A stretch of 38,854 nucleotides of DNA from JAHJDR01 sp964526915 (GCA_964526915.1 CAZGMS010000185.1:1-38854); one strand, 5' to 3'; counted from the first letter of the stretch, positions 1 to 6,454 are shown. The notes: generated from the sequence alone by a model not told the origin. A program made the numbers and translations.

Positions 1-37
1 AAGCTCTTAGTGTGGGTTCGATTCCCATCACCCGCTC
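1..37 (+). tRNA. tRNA-Gly, 3' part only (cut by window edge)
   Basis: The segment holds the 3' side of the anticodon stem, a variable loop, a T arm (GTGGG, loop TTCGATT, CCCAT) and the acceptor strand CACCCGC followed by T and C. The implied acceptor GCGGGTG and the T arm fit tRNA-Gly. The second copy at 939-980 keeps the anticodon loop and reads TCC. The 5' half lies before the window. No CCA is encoded; the sequence after the acceptor is CTCAAA. Confidence 0.75.
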
Positions 38-71
38 AAAAAAAGTCCCCGTAGGGGACATTTTTTTGAGC
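34..71 (+). terminator. Rho-independent terminator after tRNA-Gly
   Basis: GTCCCC (45-50) and GGGGAC (54-59) form a perfect stem around GTA, with seven A before and seven T after (61-67). The outer GCTC/GAGC also pair, so the hairpin begins inside the tRNA 3' end and could work in both directions. Confidence 0.85.
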
Positions 72-96
72 GCAGTTAATCCGCCTTCGCAGAATG

Positions 97-189
97 CCAC
101 GGGTTTACCCGTGGATGAATGCGATGGGTAAGCTTCGGCGAGATTCCTCCCAACTGGCGTACCAGCGGGTGCCATGGGCTTGCCCGTGG
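97..189. repeat. Two related short hairpins
   Basis: CCACGGGT-TT-ACCCGTGG (97-114) and CCATGGGC-TT-GCCCGTGG (172-189) share an 8-bp stem and a TT turn, so they are likely copies of one small palindromic repeat. The rest of 72-246 contains no supported gene. Confidence 0.5.
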
Positions 190-246
190 AGCTCCACAAT
201 ATGTTCACAATCAGCAATTTAGTGTCCAAACAAGGCTTGCGGCCAG

Positions 247-273
247 CTATAAGTCACAATCTGTGACTTATAG
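247..273. promoter_or_regulatory. Perfect 12-bp palindrome just past the ORF6N gene
   Basis: CTATAAGTCACA (247-258) and TGTGACTTATAG (262-273) are exact inverted repeats separated by ATC. The palindrome lies about 30 bp beyond the stop of the minus-strand ORF6N gene. No T tract follows on the minus strand, so a classical terminator is unlikely. It could be a protein binding site or an mRNA 3' hairpin. Confidence 0.5.
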
Positions 274-301
274 ACGTATGTATTTATAAATATTAATCAA
301 T

Positions 302-838
302 TCAGGCTTTGGAAACGATAAAGCCTATCTGTTTTCTGTGTTTTATTGGTGGTGCCATCAGGTCACGGATCGCATCGAACACAGCTTTAAACTGCAAGTC
401 ATATCGTTTTTCCAAAGACAAAAGTTTTCTTTTTAGATCCTCATTCGAGGCAAGCATTTGTCTGAATCGCACAAAGACTCGCATGATCTCTATGTTCACC
501 TGAATGGCCCTTTTGCTATTGAGCACCGTTGAGAGCATTGCGACCCCTTCTTGTGTAAAAGCATAGGGGTTTGCTCTTTTGCCCCACGGAACATTAGGGA
601 AATACTTTTTCAGTGCATTGAACTCCTCGTTGTCCAACTGAAACATAAAATCGGCTGGAAATCTCTCGATGTTACGCTTAACCGCCTGAATCAATGCTTT
701 GGTCTTGACCCCATACAGGTTTGCCAGTGCATTGCTCAACATGACCTTTTGATTTCTGATCAAGAGGATTTGATTTTCGATCTGCGCAAGGGTCACAAGT
801 TGCTGCGGGTCTTTTTGGTTTGAAAGTATTTCGTTCAT
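302..838 (-). CDS. ORF6N-domain (KilA-N-like) DNA-binding protein
   Basis: This 178-residue protein has the ORF6N hallmark: a segment predicting strand-helix structure (residues 22-45, LLIRNQKVMLSNALANLYGV), then KRNIERFPADFMFQL at 54-68, then the NPYAFTQEGVAMLS stretch near 89-102. The C-terminal third is basic and helical, probably a coiled coil. ORF6N domains are known from phage antirepressor-like proteins and from stand-alone bacterial genes; the exact function is unknown. The ATG at 838 is used because the homologous region begins soon after it; no clear Shine-Dalgarno precedes it. The gene is alone on its strand, between two copies of a tRNA-Gly 3' end, which suggests acquisition by integration. 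No integrase or phage gene accompanies it. Confidence 0.85.
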   Translation of the reverse strand: MNEILSNQKDPQQLVTLAQIENQILLIRNQKVMLSNALANLYGVKTKALIQAVKRNIERFPADFMFQLDNEEFNALKKYFPNVPWGKRANPYAFTQEGVAMLSTVLNSKRAIQVNIEIMRVFVRFRQMLASNEDLKRKLLSLEKRYDLQFKAVFDAIRDLMAPPIKHRKQIGFIVSKA

Positions 839-938
839 AAAACAGGCAATGACAATGTTTCATTGCTTAACGAAATCGCTTCAACCTGACAAGTTTTTAC
901 TTGATTGTGCTGAAAACTGCGGGGAAGCCTCTATCTAA

Positions 939-980
939 TTTCCAAGCTTAGTGTGTGGGTTCGATTCCCATCACCCGCTC
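939..980 (+). pseudogene. 3' fragment of tRNA-Gly(TCC), possible attachment-site copy
   Basis: The segment repeats the tRNA-Gly 3' half from the anticodon loop (TTTCCAA, anticodon TCC) to the discriminator. Bases 953-980 are identical to 10-37, and upstream the two copies differ only by small compensating indels. No proper 5' half precedes it: GCGGG at 919-923 could pair with the acceptor, but the D arm is missing and the spacing is about 12 nt short. It is either the att copy left by an integrated element or a decayed tandem tRNA gene. Confidence 0.7.
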
Positions 981-1017
981 TCAGTTTCCCACCCATTCAT
1001 GCGGGCCCTGCCGAGGC

Positions 1018-1046
1018 CACACCGCCGATGACAGCGTGTTTTTTTT
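1018..1046 (+). terminator. Weak plus-strand terminator
   Basis: ACAC(c)GC (1019-1025) can pair with GCGTGT (1034-1039), followed by a run of eight T (1039-1046). The stem is short and bulged. It sits between the tRNA fragment and the end of coaD on the other strand. Confidence 0.3.
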
Positions 1047-1540
1047 CATGGTTTTAATTTTTTTCGCAGTGCCCGTTCCACAATGGGGGGTACCATTTGT
1101 TTCACACAGCCACCCAAGGAGACCACTTGTTTGACAATGGAGGAACTGATGTAACTGTATTTGCCCTCGGTCACCATGAAGATGGTGTCGATGTCGGGAT
1201 TGAGTTTGCGGTTGGTCTGGGCCATCTGGAATTCGTATTCGTAGTCTCCCATTGTGCGGATCCCGCGGATGATGGTCTTGATGCCTTTCTTTTTGGCGTA
1301 GTCTATCAAAAGACCGCTGAAAGAATCGATCTCAATGCGGGGTTCATCTTTGAAGATTTCCTTTAGCATGCCGATGCGTTCTTCCACAGTAAACGTGCAA
1401 CCCTTGGCATTATTGACGCCAATGGCGATCACCAGATGATCCACCACGTTCAAAGAGCGCAACAGGATGTTGACGTGCCCGTTGCTGGGGGGATCGAAAC
1501 TGCCGGGACAAATGGCACTGTTTTTTATTTTTTTATTCAT
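1046..1540 (-). CDS. coaD: Phosphopantetheine adenylyltransferase
   Basis: CoaD transfers AMP from ATP to 4'-phosphopantetheine, the fourth step of coenzyme A synthesis, in the cytoplasm. The 164-residue length is normal. The nucleotidyltransferase motifs are intact: GSFDP (13-17) with GH (21-22), RGIR followed by DYEYEFQMA (92-107), and ISSS (131-134) in place of the usual ISST. The ATG is preceded by AGGAG at a spacing of 5. rsmD lies upstream on the same strand, the usual rsmD-coaD pairing, but about 290 bp of repeat sequence separates the two. Confidence 0.97.
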   Translation of the reverse strand: MNKKIKNSAICPGSFDPPSNGHVNILLRSLNVVDHLVIAIGVNNAKGCTFTVEERIGMLKEIFKDEPRIEIDSFSGLLIDYAKKKGIKTIIRGIRTMGDYEYEFQMAQTNRKLNPDIDTIFMVTEGKYSYISSSIVKQVVSLGGCVKQMVPPIVERALRKKLKP

Positions 1541-1645
1541 AATTACTCCTAAAGCGTGGAGCCAAAAATATACTCGTATTACGTTTTTTTGGGTCCCCTC
1601 CTACGCCAAGGCTTCGGCGGGCAGGCTGCTCCGGGTCGGGGTCCT

Positions 1646-1800
1646 GAATATCGAATATCGATCAGGGAATCTCGAATGTCGAAGTGAGGTTTTCTTGTCA
1701 TCCCAGCGCATGCTGGGATCCATGTTGTTTTCTGGATTCCTGCTTTCGCAGGAATGACATATTTCGACATTCCTTGTTCTCTATTCATTATTCGATATTC
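1646..1800. repeat. GAATATCG-family palindromic repeat, interrupted by a second repeat
   Basis: The left arm begins at 1646 with repeats of GAATATCGAATATCGA and the right arm ends at 1800 with ATTATTCGATATTC. Related palindromes lie at 27624-27716 and 32753-32843. Here the hairpin is split by a different repeat (1697-1758). The flanking 1595-1640 (CGCCAAGGCTTCGGCGGGC) resembles a further repeat type. The sequence is non-coding. Confidence 0.75.
1697..1758. repeat. GTCATCCC...GGAATGAC intergenic palindrome
   Basis: The outer arms GTCATCCC (1697-) and GGAATGAC (to 1758) enclose internal hairpins (CCCAGCGCATGCTGGG; TTCCTGCTTTCGCAGGAA). Its translation gives the IPAKAGIQ and PACAGMT peptides often mis-annotated as small proteins. 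It is a widespread bacterial intergenic repeat type and here lies inside another repeat. Confidence 0.8.
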
Positions 1801-1831
1801 AAATAGCTTCCCGTATCACCCAAAAAAACTA

Positions 1832-2398
1832 TCATGACAGATTTTCGGGCAGACTCCTAACAGTGAGTTTCAAATAACTGATTATGGTTTGTCCGAATTT
1901 TTTTTGTTTGGTCATGTGCCACCCTTGTGCGGAGGGCACTTCGCGTCGTGTGTGTTCGACCAGCACCAACGTCTCTGGGCCAACAAAACCGTATTTTAAC
2001 AGGGCATTGAGTGTTTTGTCGATCAGGTTTTGATCGTACGGGGGATCGCAAAAAATCACATGGGGTTTGTGTTCGAGGTTCAAGTTTTTCAATCCAAAGG
2101 GCATGGTGCGCTTGAATACGTGCGCCTTGTTTTGGAAGCTCAACCGTTCCAGATTGTTAATGATGCACGTCAGGGCCAGTGGGTGATTGTCTACAAAATA
2201 GCAATAGCATGCGTTGCGGCTCAAGGCCTCAAGCCCCAGACTCCCGCAACCGGCAAAAATATCCATGAAGACCAGATCATCAACATTGCCCAGACTTGAA
2301 AAAATGGCCTCGCGCACCTGCGCCAAGGCAGGGCGGGTGATCGTGCCCTTGGGGGTGAGGATTTTTTGGTTTTTTTTTGTGCCCGCTATGATTCTCAT
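1832..2398 (-). CDS. rsmD: 16S rRNA (guanine966-N2)-methyltransferase
   Basis: RsmD methylates G966 of 16S rRNA on assembled 30S particles using S-adenosylmethionine. The 188-residue protein has the N-terminal MRIIAGTKK start typical of the family, the RPALAQVREAIFSSL helix, the SAM-binding loop DIFAGCGSLGLEALS (46-60) and the catalytic DPPY (118-121). The C-terminus is a normal Rossmann end. No Shine-Dalgarno is visible: a short tandem repeat (2400-2440) ends right at the ATG. It is divergent from the BON-domain gene and lies upstream of coaD. Confidence 0.95.
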   Translation of the reverse strand: MRIIAGTKKNQKILTPKGTITRPALAQVREAIFSSLGNVDDLVFMDIFAGCGSLGLEALSRNACYCYFVDNHPLALTCIINNLERLSFQNKAHVFKRTMPFGLKNLNLEHKPHVIFCDPPYDQNLIDKTLNALLKYGFVGPETLVLVEHTRREVPSAQGWHMTKQKKFGQTIISYLKLTVRSLPENLS

Positions 2399-2399
2399 G

Positions 2400-2440
2400 A
2401 ATACGCAATACGCAATACGCTGTACGCTGTACGCTGTACG
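2400..2440. repeat. Short tandem repeat between rsmD and the BON gene
   Basis: Units resembling ATACGCA and then TGTACGC are repeated two to three times each. The tract begins two bases from the rsmD start codon and fills much of the gap between the divergent genes. Confidence 0.7.
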
Positions 2441-2458
2441 TGCGCCTGCGATATTGGC

Positions 2459-2487
2459 TTGTCAAAGGTTTGGCACCATCTTATAAG
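2459..2487 (+). promoter_or_regulatory. Sigma-70-type promoter for the BON-domain gene
   Basis: TTGTCA (2459-2464) and TATAAG (2482-2487) are separated by 17 bp. Transcription would start about seven bases after the -10 box, at or next to the ATG at 2494, which predicts a leaderless mRNA. Confidence 0.5.
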
Positions 2488-2493
2488 GCCTTT

Positions 2494-3012
2494 ATGAAAA
2501 AAAGTCTGCTAATATTCATCATGCTTGGCCTGATTTTTTCTCAATGTTCCGCCACGGCAAGCAAACGGAGTTTAGGGGAAACGCTTGATGATAATGTGAT
2601 AGTTGTCAAACTGAAAACCAGGTTCATCAAGGATAAAGGTGTGGCATCAAATAAAATACATATCCGTTCGTGGAAAGGGGTAGTGACGCTCTCTGGTGCT
2701 TTGAGTCAGCAGGAGCAAATTGATCGAGCCATCGAATTGGCCGAGCAACAAGGTGGTGTGAGTGAAGTCAAATCCCATCTGGTTGTAGCAACCTTCAGTC
2801 CACCGAAGACGAAGAAATCTTCTCCCTGGCCGTTTTCTGCCTCAAATGCCACGCGATCCAAGATGAAACACAAAAAAGAGACGGTGATAGAAGAGGACCT
2901 TTCCGAAACCAAAGAGGTGGCAAAAAAACCAGATCAAAACACCGCCAAGAACGTTGGTAGTGAGGGGCTTCCGGAAAAACAAAATGAGGATTACAAGGAA
3001 TTTGAATATTAA
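2494..3012 (+). CDS. Exported BON-domain protein
   Basis: The protein has 172 residues. A signal segment occupies about 1-22 (MKKSLLIFIMLGLIF); the Cys in SQC is not in a good lipobox, so lipidation is doubtful. Residues about 32-100 form a BON domain of the OsmY type (VKLKTRFIKDKG...IHIRSWKGVVTLSGAL...AIELAEQQGGVSEVKSHLVV), which is associated with phospholipid or envelope binding. The C-terminal third is charged, low in complexity and probably disordered. The start at 2494 is chosen over an upstream in-frame codon because the signal peptide begins there; TAAGG five bases before it overlaps the predicted -10 box. The next gene starts 8 bp downstream, indicating a two-gene operon. Confidence 0.85.
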   Translation: MKKSLLIFIMLGLIFSQCSATASKRSLGETLDDNVIVVKLKTRFIKDKGVASNKIHIRSWKGVVTLSGALSQQEQIDRAIELAEQQGGVSEVKSHLVVATFSPPKTKKSSPWPFSASNATRSKMKHKKETVIEEDLSETKEVAKKPDQNTAKNVGSEGLPEKQNEDYKEFEY

Positions 3013-3020
3013 GGATTATT

Positions 3021-3617
3021 ATGAAAAAGTTTTTGTGTATGACTGTGATTGTTTTTTGCGTCTTTTCTGTGAGCGCGTCTGTTTTTGCCGATAGTAAAAC
3101 ATATGTTTTTCGCAAAAGGGCTGAGTGGGTCAAATTGGTCAAATTGTCGAACAAACAAATGGGGGGACAGGTTTTGTTGCATCCACACACGGCTGTTTCG
3201 GTCAAAACCATGACCGACATCCTGTCGGGGCTAAAGATGAACAAGGCACAGGGCCTCAAAAAGGGATTCAAAACCAATGAGGTTTTTTCGAGCGAGGAAG
3301 CCCAAAAATACGCGCCGTTCATTGTGCAGGCACTGGGTCAGGCGGGGCCGAATCAGGTGGTGAATGTGTCGGTCGTCCACAAACGCCCCTATTTTATGGT
3401 CAGACACGATTATCTGTCTCTGATTAATGTATACGTCAAAGACGACGGGATTCATTTTTATTTTTCCAAATTATTTGCCAGATTGGACGGCGATTACGAA
3501 CAGGCCAGCCGGATCTACGAATCCATTCGCAAGGCGAAAAGCCTGCGTGTGAGCCTGGCCCCTCAGTCCGGACAAATCATCTCGAGCGATGGCAACGAGC
3601 TCGTCGTGAGACCCTAG
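3021..3617 (+). CDS. Secreted protein of unknown function
   Basis: The 198-residue product has a clear Sec signal peptide (about 1-23, cleavage after SVFA). The mature part is mixed alpha/beta, with repeated basic and aromatic stretches (YFMVRHDYLSLINVYVKDDGIHFYFSKLF at about 134-162). I do not recognise the family. No cysteine, catalytic motif or membrane segment is apparent in the mature part. AGGA precedes the ATG. It follows the BON-domain gene closely, so both are probably expressed together as envelope proteins. It ends convergently with ptsH; a small hairpin, GGGATG/CATCCC (3622-3637), lies in the 23-bp gap but has no T tract. Confidence 0.75.
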   Translation: MKKFLCMTVIVFCVFSVSASVFADSKTYVFRKRAEWVKLVKLSNKQMGGQVLLHPHTAVSVKTMTDILSGLKMNKAQGLKKGFKTNEVFSSEEAQKYAPFIVQALGQAGPNQVVNVSVVHKRPYFMVRHDYLSLINVYVKDDGIHFYFSKLFARLDGDYEQASRIYESIRKAKSLRVSLAPQSGQIISSDGNELVVRP

Positions 3618-3640
3618 GAGTGGGATGGTTTCATCCCCGC

Positions 3641-3913
3641 TCACTCACCAAACCCGCCCTCGATGAGGGCCTTCAAGGAGGCGAACGCCTCTGCCTGGTC
3701 TTCTCCGGCTACATGCAACGTGACCTGACTGCCATTTTCAGCGGCCAGCAGAAGGATGTCCATGATGGATTTGCCATCGACGGTGTCGGTATCGTTACCC
3801 AGGGAAACTTGGGATTTGTACAAGACGGCCATTTTGACAAACTTGGCCGCAGCCCTGGCGTGAAGACCGAGTTTATTGACGATTTTGATTTTTTCGATAA
3901 TGCCTTCGTTCAT
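3641..3913 (-). CDS. ptsH: Phosphocarrier protein HPr
   Basis: This 90-residue protein carries phosphate from enzyme I to EIIA domains of the phosphotransferase system. The active-site motif GLHARAA places the phosphorylated histidine at His18 (His15 in E. coli). The regulatory serine region reads GKSIMDIL, with Ser49 corresponding to Ser46. The start is the ATG at 3913, where homology begins; longer readings upstream overlap the EIIA gene. The EIIA stop and the HPr start are one base apart, suggesting translational coupling. No ptsI or hprK is in the window. Confidence 0.95.
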   Translation of the reverse strand: MNEGIIEKIKIVNKLGLHARAAAKFVKMAVLYKSQVSLGNDTDTVDGKSIMDILLLAAENGSQVTLHVAGEDQAEAFASLKALIEGGFGE

Positions 3914-3914
3914 A

Positions 3915-4322
3915 TCATGTGCAATTTTGCTCGCACGCAGGACAACGAATATATTTTTTGCCAACTTCTGCGGTAAGGTTGCAAATATCGCCCAATGCGG
4001 CCGATTCATTCAGCGTGACGGCCTCTATGATCATGGGAAGGTTGTAGCCACACAACACCTTGACGTGATTGCCTTTGAGAAAATGCTTACAGACATTTGT
4101 CTGCGAAGCCCCATAAAGCTCCGTCATGATCAAAACCCCCTGACCCACATCGGCCTTGTTGATCAGGGCCTGGATTTTGTTCAGCCGCTCCTCAATGGTG
4201 TAGGAAGCGTCCAGGACCAAGGGATAGATCCCTGGCAGACGATCTCTGTTTAACACTTTGCCAACTGTTTTGAGCATTTCTTTGCAGGCGTTGCTTTCTG
4301 AGATGATGATGACTCCAACCAT
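3915..4322 (-). CDS. Mannose-type PTS EIIA domain lacking the usual phospho-histidine
   Basis: This 135-residue single-domain protein belongs to the EIIA-Man family. It keeps ELYGASQTN (about residues 67-75, the usual DLxGGSPxN) and GYNLPMIIEA. The N-terminal strand, which normally reads LVTHGxxAxxL with the phosphorylated His, reads IISESNACKEML here: Glu9 stands where the histidine should be, checked on the DNA at 4290-4322. The longer upstream reading adds no histidine. The ATG at 4322 has GGGA eight bases upstream. It lies between rapZ (62 bp away) and ptsH (1 bp). A regulatory rather than phosphate-transferring role is likely, by inference. Confidence 0.85.
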   Translation of the reverse strand: MVGVIIISESNACKEMLKTVGKVLNRDRLPGIYPLVLDASYTIEERLNKIQALINKADVGQGVLIMTELYGASQTNVCKHFLKGNHVKVLCGYNLPMIIEAVTLNESAALGDICNLTAEVGKKYIRCPACEQNCT

Positions 4323-4384
4323 AAACTTGTCCCAAGCCGAATAGCGGCAAAATAGACTTCTTTTCCCCTCCCACGTCAAGGGGA

Positions 4385-5251
4385 TTATTTTTTGGACACA
4401 TCCCGATGATACAGATTGACGAACTTATGCTTTTGCTTGATGGCCAAGCGGACCTTCTCGGCTGTGGCAACGGATCTGTGTTTGCCGCCAGTACACCCGA
4501 TGGCGATGGTGAGGTTGGCCTTTGAAGCCTTGTTGAAATGATTGGCCAGAAAAGAGATGAAGGAGATGGTTTTGGCGAGGAAAGATCTGCCCATTTTGTT
4601 GTCGAAAATGTAATGTTGAACCTTTTTGTTTTGACCAGTGAGTTTTTTGAGTTTGGGTTCGAAGTACGGATTTTGCAACAGCCGGGCATCAATGACCACA
4701 TCTGCCTCTTCGGGAAGTCCAAATTTGTAACCAAAGCTGATGAGTGTGATTTCGAAAAAATCATCACGTGCCTTAAGCAAATACTTGTGCAGTTCGAACT
4801 TGAGGGCATGGATGTTGAGCTGAGAGGTGTTGATGACGAGCGTGGCGTGTTGTCTGAGGTGCGTCAGCAACCGCTGTTCCTTGCGGTAGCCCTCTATGAT
4901 GGTGCCGTGAAGCGCGATGGGGTGTTTCAGGCGCCTTTCCTTGAACCGCTTGATGATGGTTTGCAGGGAACAATCGAAAAAAATGATCCTGGTCTCAAAA
5001 TGTTTGTTGACGAAAGAAAGATCCTCTTCGAGATCTGTCATGAAATCCTTGCCTCTGGCATCAATGACGATGGCAATTTTGAAGATGTTCTTGTTGATGA
5101 GCAGAAGACTTGTGAACAACGGGAGAAGCCTGGCAGGCAAGTTGTCGACACAATAGAAACCGATTTCTTCCAGGTAGCGCAGAGCGACCGATTTGCCACC
5201 ACCAGAATAACCCGAGATGATCAACAGTTGTTTTTTTGATTTGTGCGACAT
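4385..5251 (-). CDS. rapZ: RNase adapter / nucleotide-binding protein RapZ
   Basis: This 288-residue protein is of typical length. It has the Walker A loop GYSGGGKS (14-21), the VIDARGKDF segment, FGYKFGLPEEADVVIDARLL in the middle, and the C-terminal signature TIAIGCTGGKHRSV. In E. coli RapZ senses glucosamine-6-phosphate and targets the GlmZ small RNA to RNase E; in other phyla the same family (YvcJ) has less defined roles. Only ACGGG, about 11 bases upstream, is available as a ribosome site, and the gene follows ptsN by 12 bp, so it is probably translated in the same transcript. No GlmZ-like RNA could be identified by eye. Confidence 0.95.
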   Translation of the reverse strand: MSHKSKKQLLIISGYSGGGKSVALRYLEEIGFYCVDNLPARLLPLFTSLLLINKNIFKIAIVIDARGKDFMTDLEEDLSFVNKHFETRIIFFDCSLQTIIKRFKERRLKHPIALHGTIIEGYRKEQRLLTHLRQHATLVINTSQLNIHALKFELHKYLLKARDDFFEITLISFGYKFGLPEEADVVIDARLLQNPYFEPKLKKLTGQNKKVQHYIFDNKMGRSFLAKTISFISFLANHFNKASKANLTIAIGCTGGKHRSVATAEKVRLAIKQKHKFVNLYHRDVSKK

Positions 5252-5263
5252 GAAAACAACCCG

Positions 5264-5722
5264 TTATATTTTTTCGTCCTCAGCGAGGAGAAAATCATAG
5301 AGTTCTTCTTGAGGGCAGTTCACAAGTTTTTCGCGAATGTGGCTTTCTTTGAGAAGACGGGAAAGCCTGGCCAAAGCCTGCAGGTGATTCCCGATGGCTG
5401 ACTCGGGGGCAAGGAGTACAAAAAATAAATGGGTTGGTTTTTCGTCGTGGGCCTGAAAATCAATGCCCTCTTCGGACCTGCCAAAAATGGCAATGATGCT
5501 ATCCAACCCCGGGACTTTTCCGTGTGGGATAGCCACGCCGTTGCCGACGGCTGTTGACCCCAAGTCTTCCCGGTTGTGCAATATTTGAAAGACGGTTTCT
5601 TTTTTGAGGACGGGGTTTATGGCTTGGGCGCGTTCCGCGAACTCAACAAGAACGCCTTTTTTGTCGTGGGCGGACAAATTGGGAATCAAAGCATTTTCTT
5701 TTAGCAAATCACCTAATTTCAT
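5264..5722 (-). CDS. ptsN: Nitrogen-PTS EIIA protein
   Basis: This 152-residue EIIA of the fructose/nitrogen type has the active-site histidine His67 in GVAIPHGK, preceded by the NREDLGSTAVGNG loop; the helix LQALARLSRLL follows later. In proteobacteria EIIA-Ntr takes phosphate from NPr or HPr and regulates potassium transport and other processes rather than sugar import. The perfect 10-bp palindrome GGGACGTCCC (5723-5732) touches the ATG and contains the ribosome binding sequence. The gene sits between hpf and rapZ, the usual order in rpoN operons. Confidence 0.95.
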   Translation of the reverse strand: MKLGDLLKENALIPNLSAHDKKGVLVEFAERAQAINPVLKKETVFQILHNREDLGSTAVGNGVAIPHGKVPGLDSIIAIFGRSEEGIDFQAHDEKPTHLFFVLLAPESAIGNHLQALARLSRLLKESHIREKLVNCPQEELYDFLLAEDEKI

Positions 5723-5782
5723 GGGACGTCCCTACTAAAACTTTGCCCTACATAACGCAAAGGATTTTCAGCTTGCAACCAC

Positions 5783-5807
5783 AAAAAAGGGCTTTCAAAA
5801 AAGCCCT
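5783..5807 (-). terminator. Rho-independent terminator after hpf
   Basis: Read on the minus strand, AGGGCTTT-TTTG-AAAGCCCT is followed by six T. It lies between hpf and ptsN, so it would end or attenuate transcription before ptsN and the genes behind it. Confidence 0.85.
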
Positions 5808-5854
5808 GAGATTAAAATAAATGGGTGTTCAATGGTTTTCAGAAGTCCCCTTAA

Positions 5855-6229
5855 TTAATTTGGTTCTTCTTTATTTGTGATTTCTTTTTCGTATTCTTTT
5901 TCTGCCAAGGCGGCAATATCGTGCATGGAGAATTTGCTTTTATGATGACTCTGCGCGATTTTTTTGTGCTTTTTGACCTGACTTTCGATTTTGTCGACGC
6001 ATTTATCGATCGATTTGTACATGTCGTCGGTTGTTTCATCGGCACTGGCCTTGAGGTTTTGTTCCATGAGTATGACTTCGCACTTATGACGAAATTTTTC
6101 CACGGACAGCACGACGTGTATGTCTGTGGGATTAAGTAAATATTTCTCCAGATGGCCTATTTTGTCATCGATGTGATCACGAATTGCCTGTGTGGCCTCC
6201 ATGTGTCTGAATGTAATTGAAATCTGCAT
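5855..6229 (-). CDS. hpf: Ribosome hibernation promoting factor (short form)
   Basis: HPF/RaiA-family proteins bind the 30S decoding region of idle ribosomes. The 124-residue product has the family core ISITFRHMEATQAIRDHIDDKIGHLEKYL followed by VVLSVEKFRHKCEVILMEQ and DDMYKSIDKCVDKIESQVKKHK (about residues 68-90). It lacks the long-form C-terminal dimerisation domain; the tail (about 95-124) is charged. Two ATG codons are adjacent, at 6232 and 6229. The second has AGGAG at a spacing of 6, so it is preferred. The position after rpoN matches proteobacterial operons, although 530 bp of repeats separate the two genes. Confidence 0.93.
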   Translation of the reverse strand: MQISITFRHMEATQAIRDHIDDKIGHLEKYLLNPTDIHVVLSVEKFRHKCEVILMEQNLKASADETTDDMYKSIDKCVDKIESQVKKHKKIAQSHHKSKFSMHDIAALAEKEYEKEITNKEEPN

Positions 6230-6265
6230 CATATTCTCCTACATCAAGCGTTACTAAAAAAACCT

Positions 6266-6295
6266 TTTATATTGAATAGTTAAGAGGTCTTTGAA
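6266..6295 (-). promoter_or_regulatory. Possible promoter for hpf
   Basis: On the minus strand TTCAAA (6295-6290) and TATAAA (6271-6266) are 18 bp apart, giving a start near 6259 and a leader of about 30 nt. The match is moderate. A separate promoter would make sense because repeats separate hpf from rpoN. Confidence 0.3.
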
Positions 6296-6422
6296 GCGTG
6301 TTGAATCATACGAACAAGGTCGGACTCCTAATAAAAAGCACATGGTTTGTCACCCACATTTTTTACAAAATGTAACGTATGGAAATGATGGGGGAATGAA
6401 AGGGGCAATGAAACAATCAAGA

Positions 6423-6454
6423 AATGAAGCAATGAAGCAATGAAGCAATGAGGC
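6423..6454. repeat. 8-bp tandem repeat (AATGAAGC)
   Basis: There are three exact AATGAAGC units and one AATGAGGC, preceded from about 6393 by looser copies (AATGAAAG, CAATGAAAC). It lies in the rpoN-hpf gap, just before the palindromic element. Confidence 0.8.

Noticed and set aside
919..980. A second complete tRNA-Gly gene
   Set aside because: The acceptor 5' strand pairs at only five positions, the D arm is missing and the length is about 62 nt, so it is a fragment or a decayed copy.
1..980. Prophage or complete integrative element
   Set aside because: Apart from the ORF6N protein there is no integrase, recombinase or structural gene; only a remnant or trans-mobilised unit can be proposed.
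1467..1788. Small open frames on both strands between coaD and rsmD
   Set aside because: They translate the intergenic repeats (peptides such as IPAKAGIQ and DIRDSLIDIRY) and have no ribosome sites or domain similarity.
3620..4253. Plus-strand open frames across ptsH and the EIIA gene
   Set aside because: They are antisense shadows of clearly conserved genes and show no recognisable domains.
4323..4379. Longer N-terminus for the EIIA protein that might restore a histidine
   Set aside because: The added residues contain no histidine and do not match the family; the ATG at 4322 has a suitable ribosome site.
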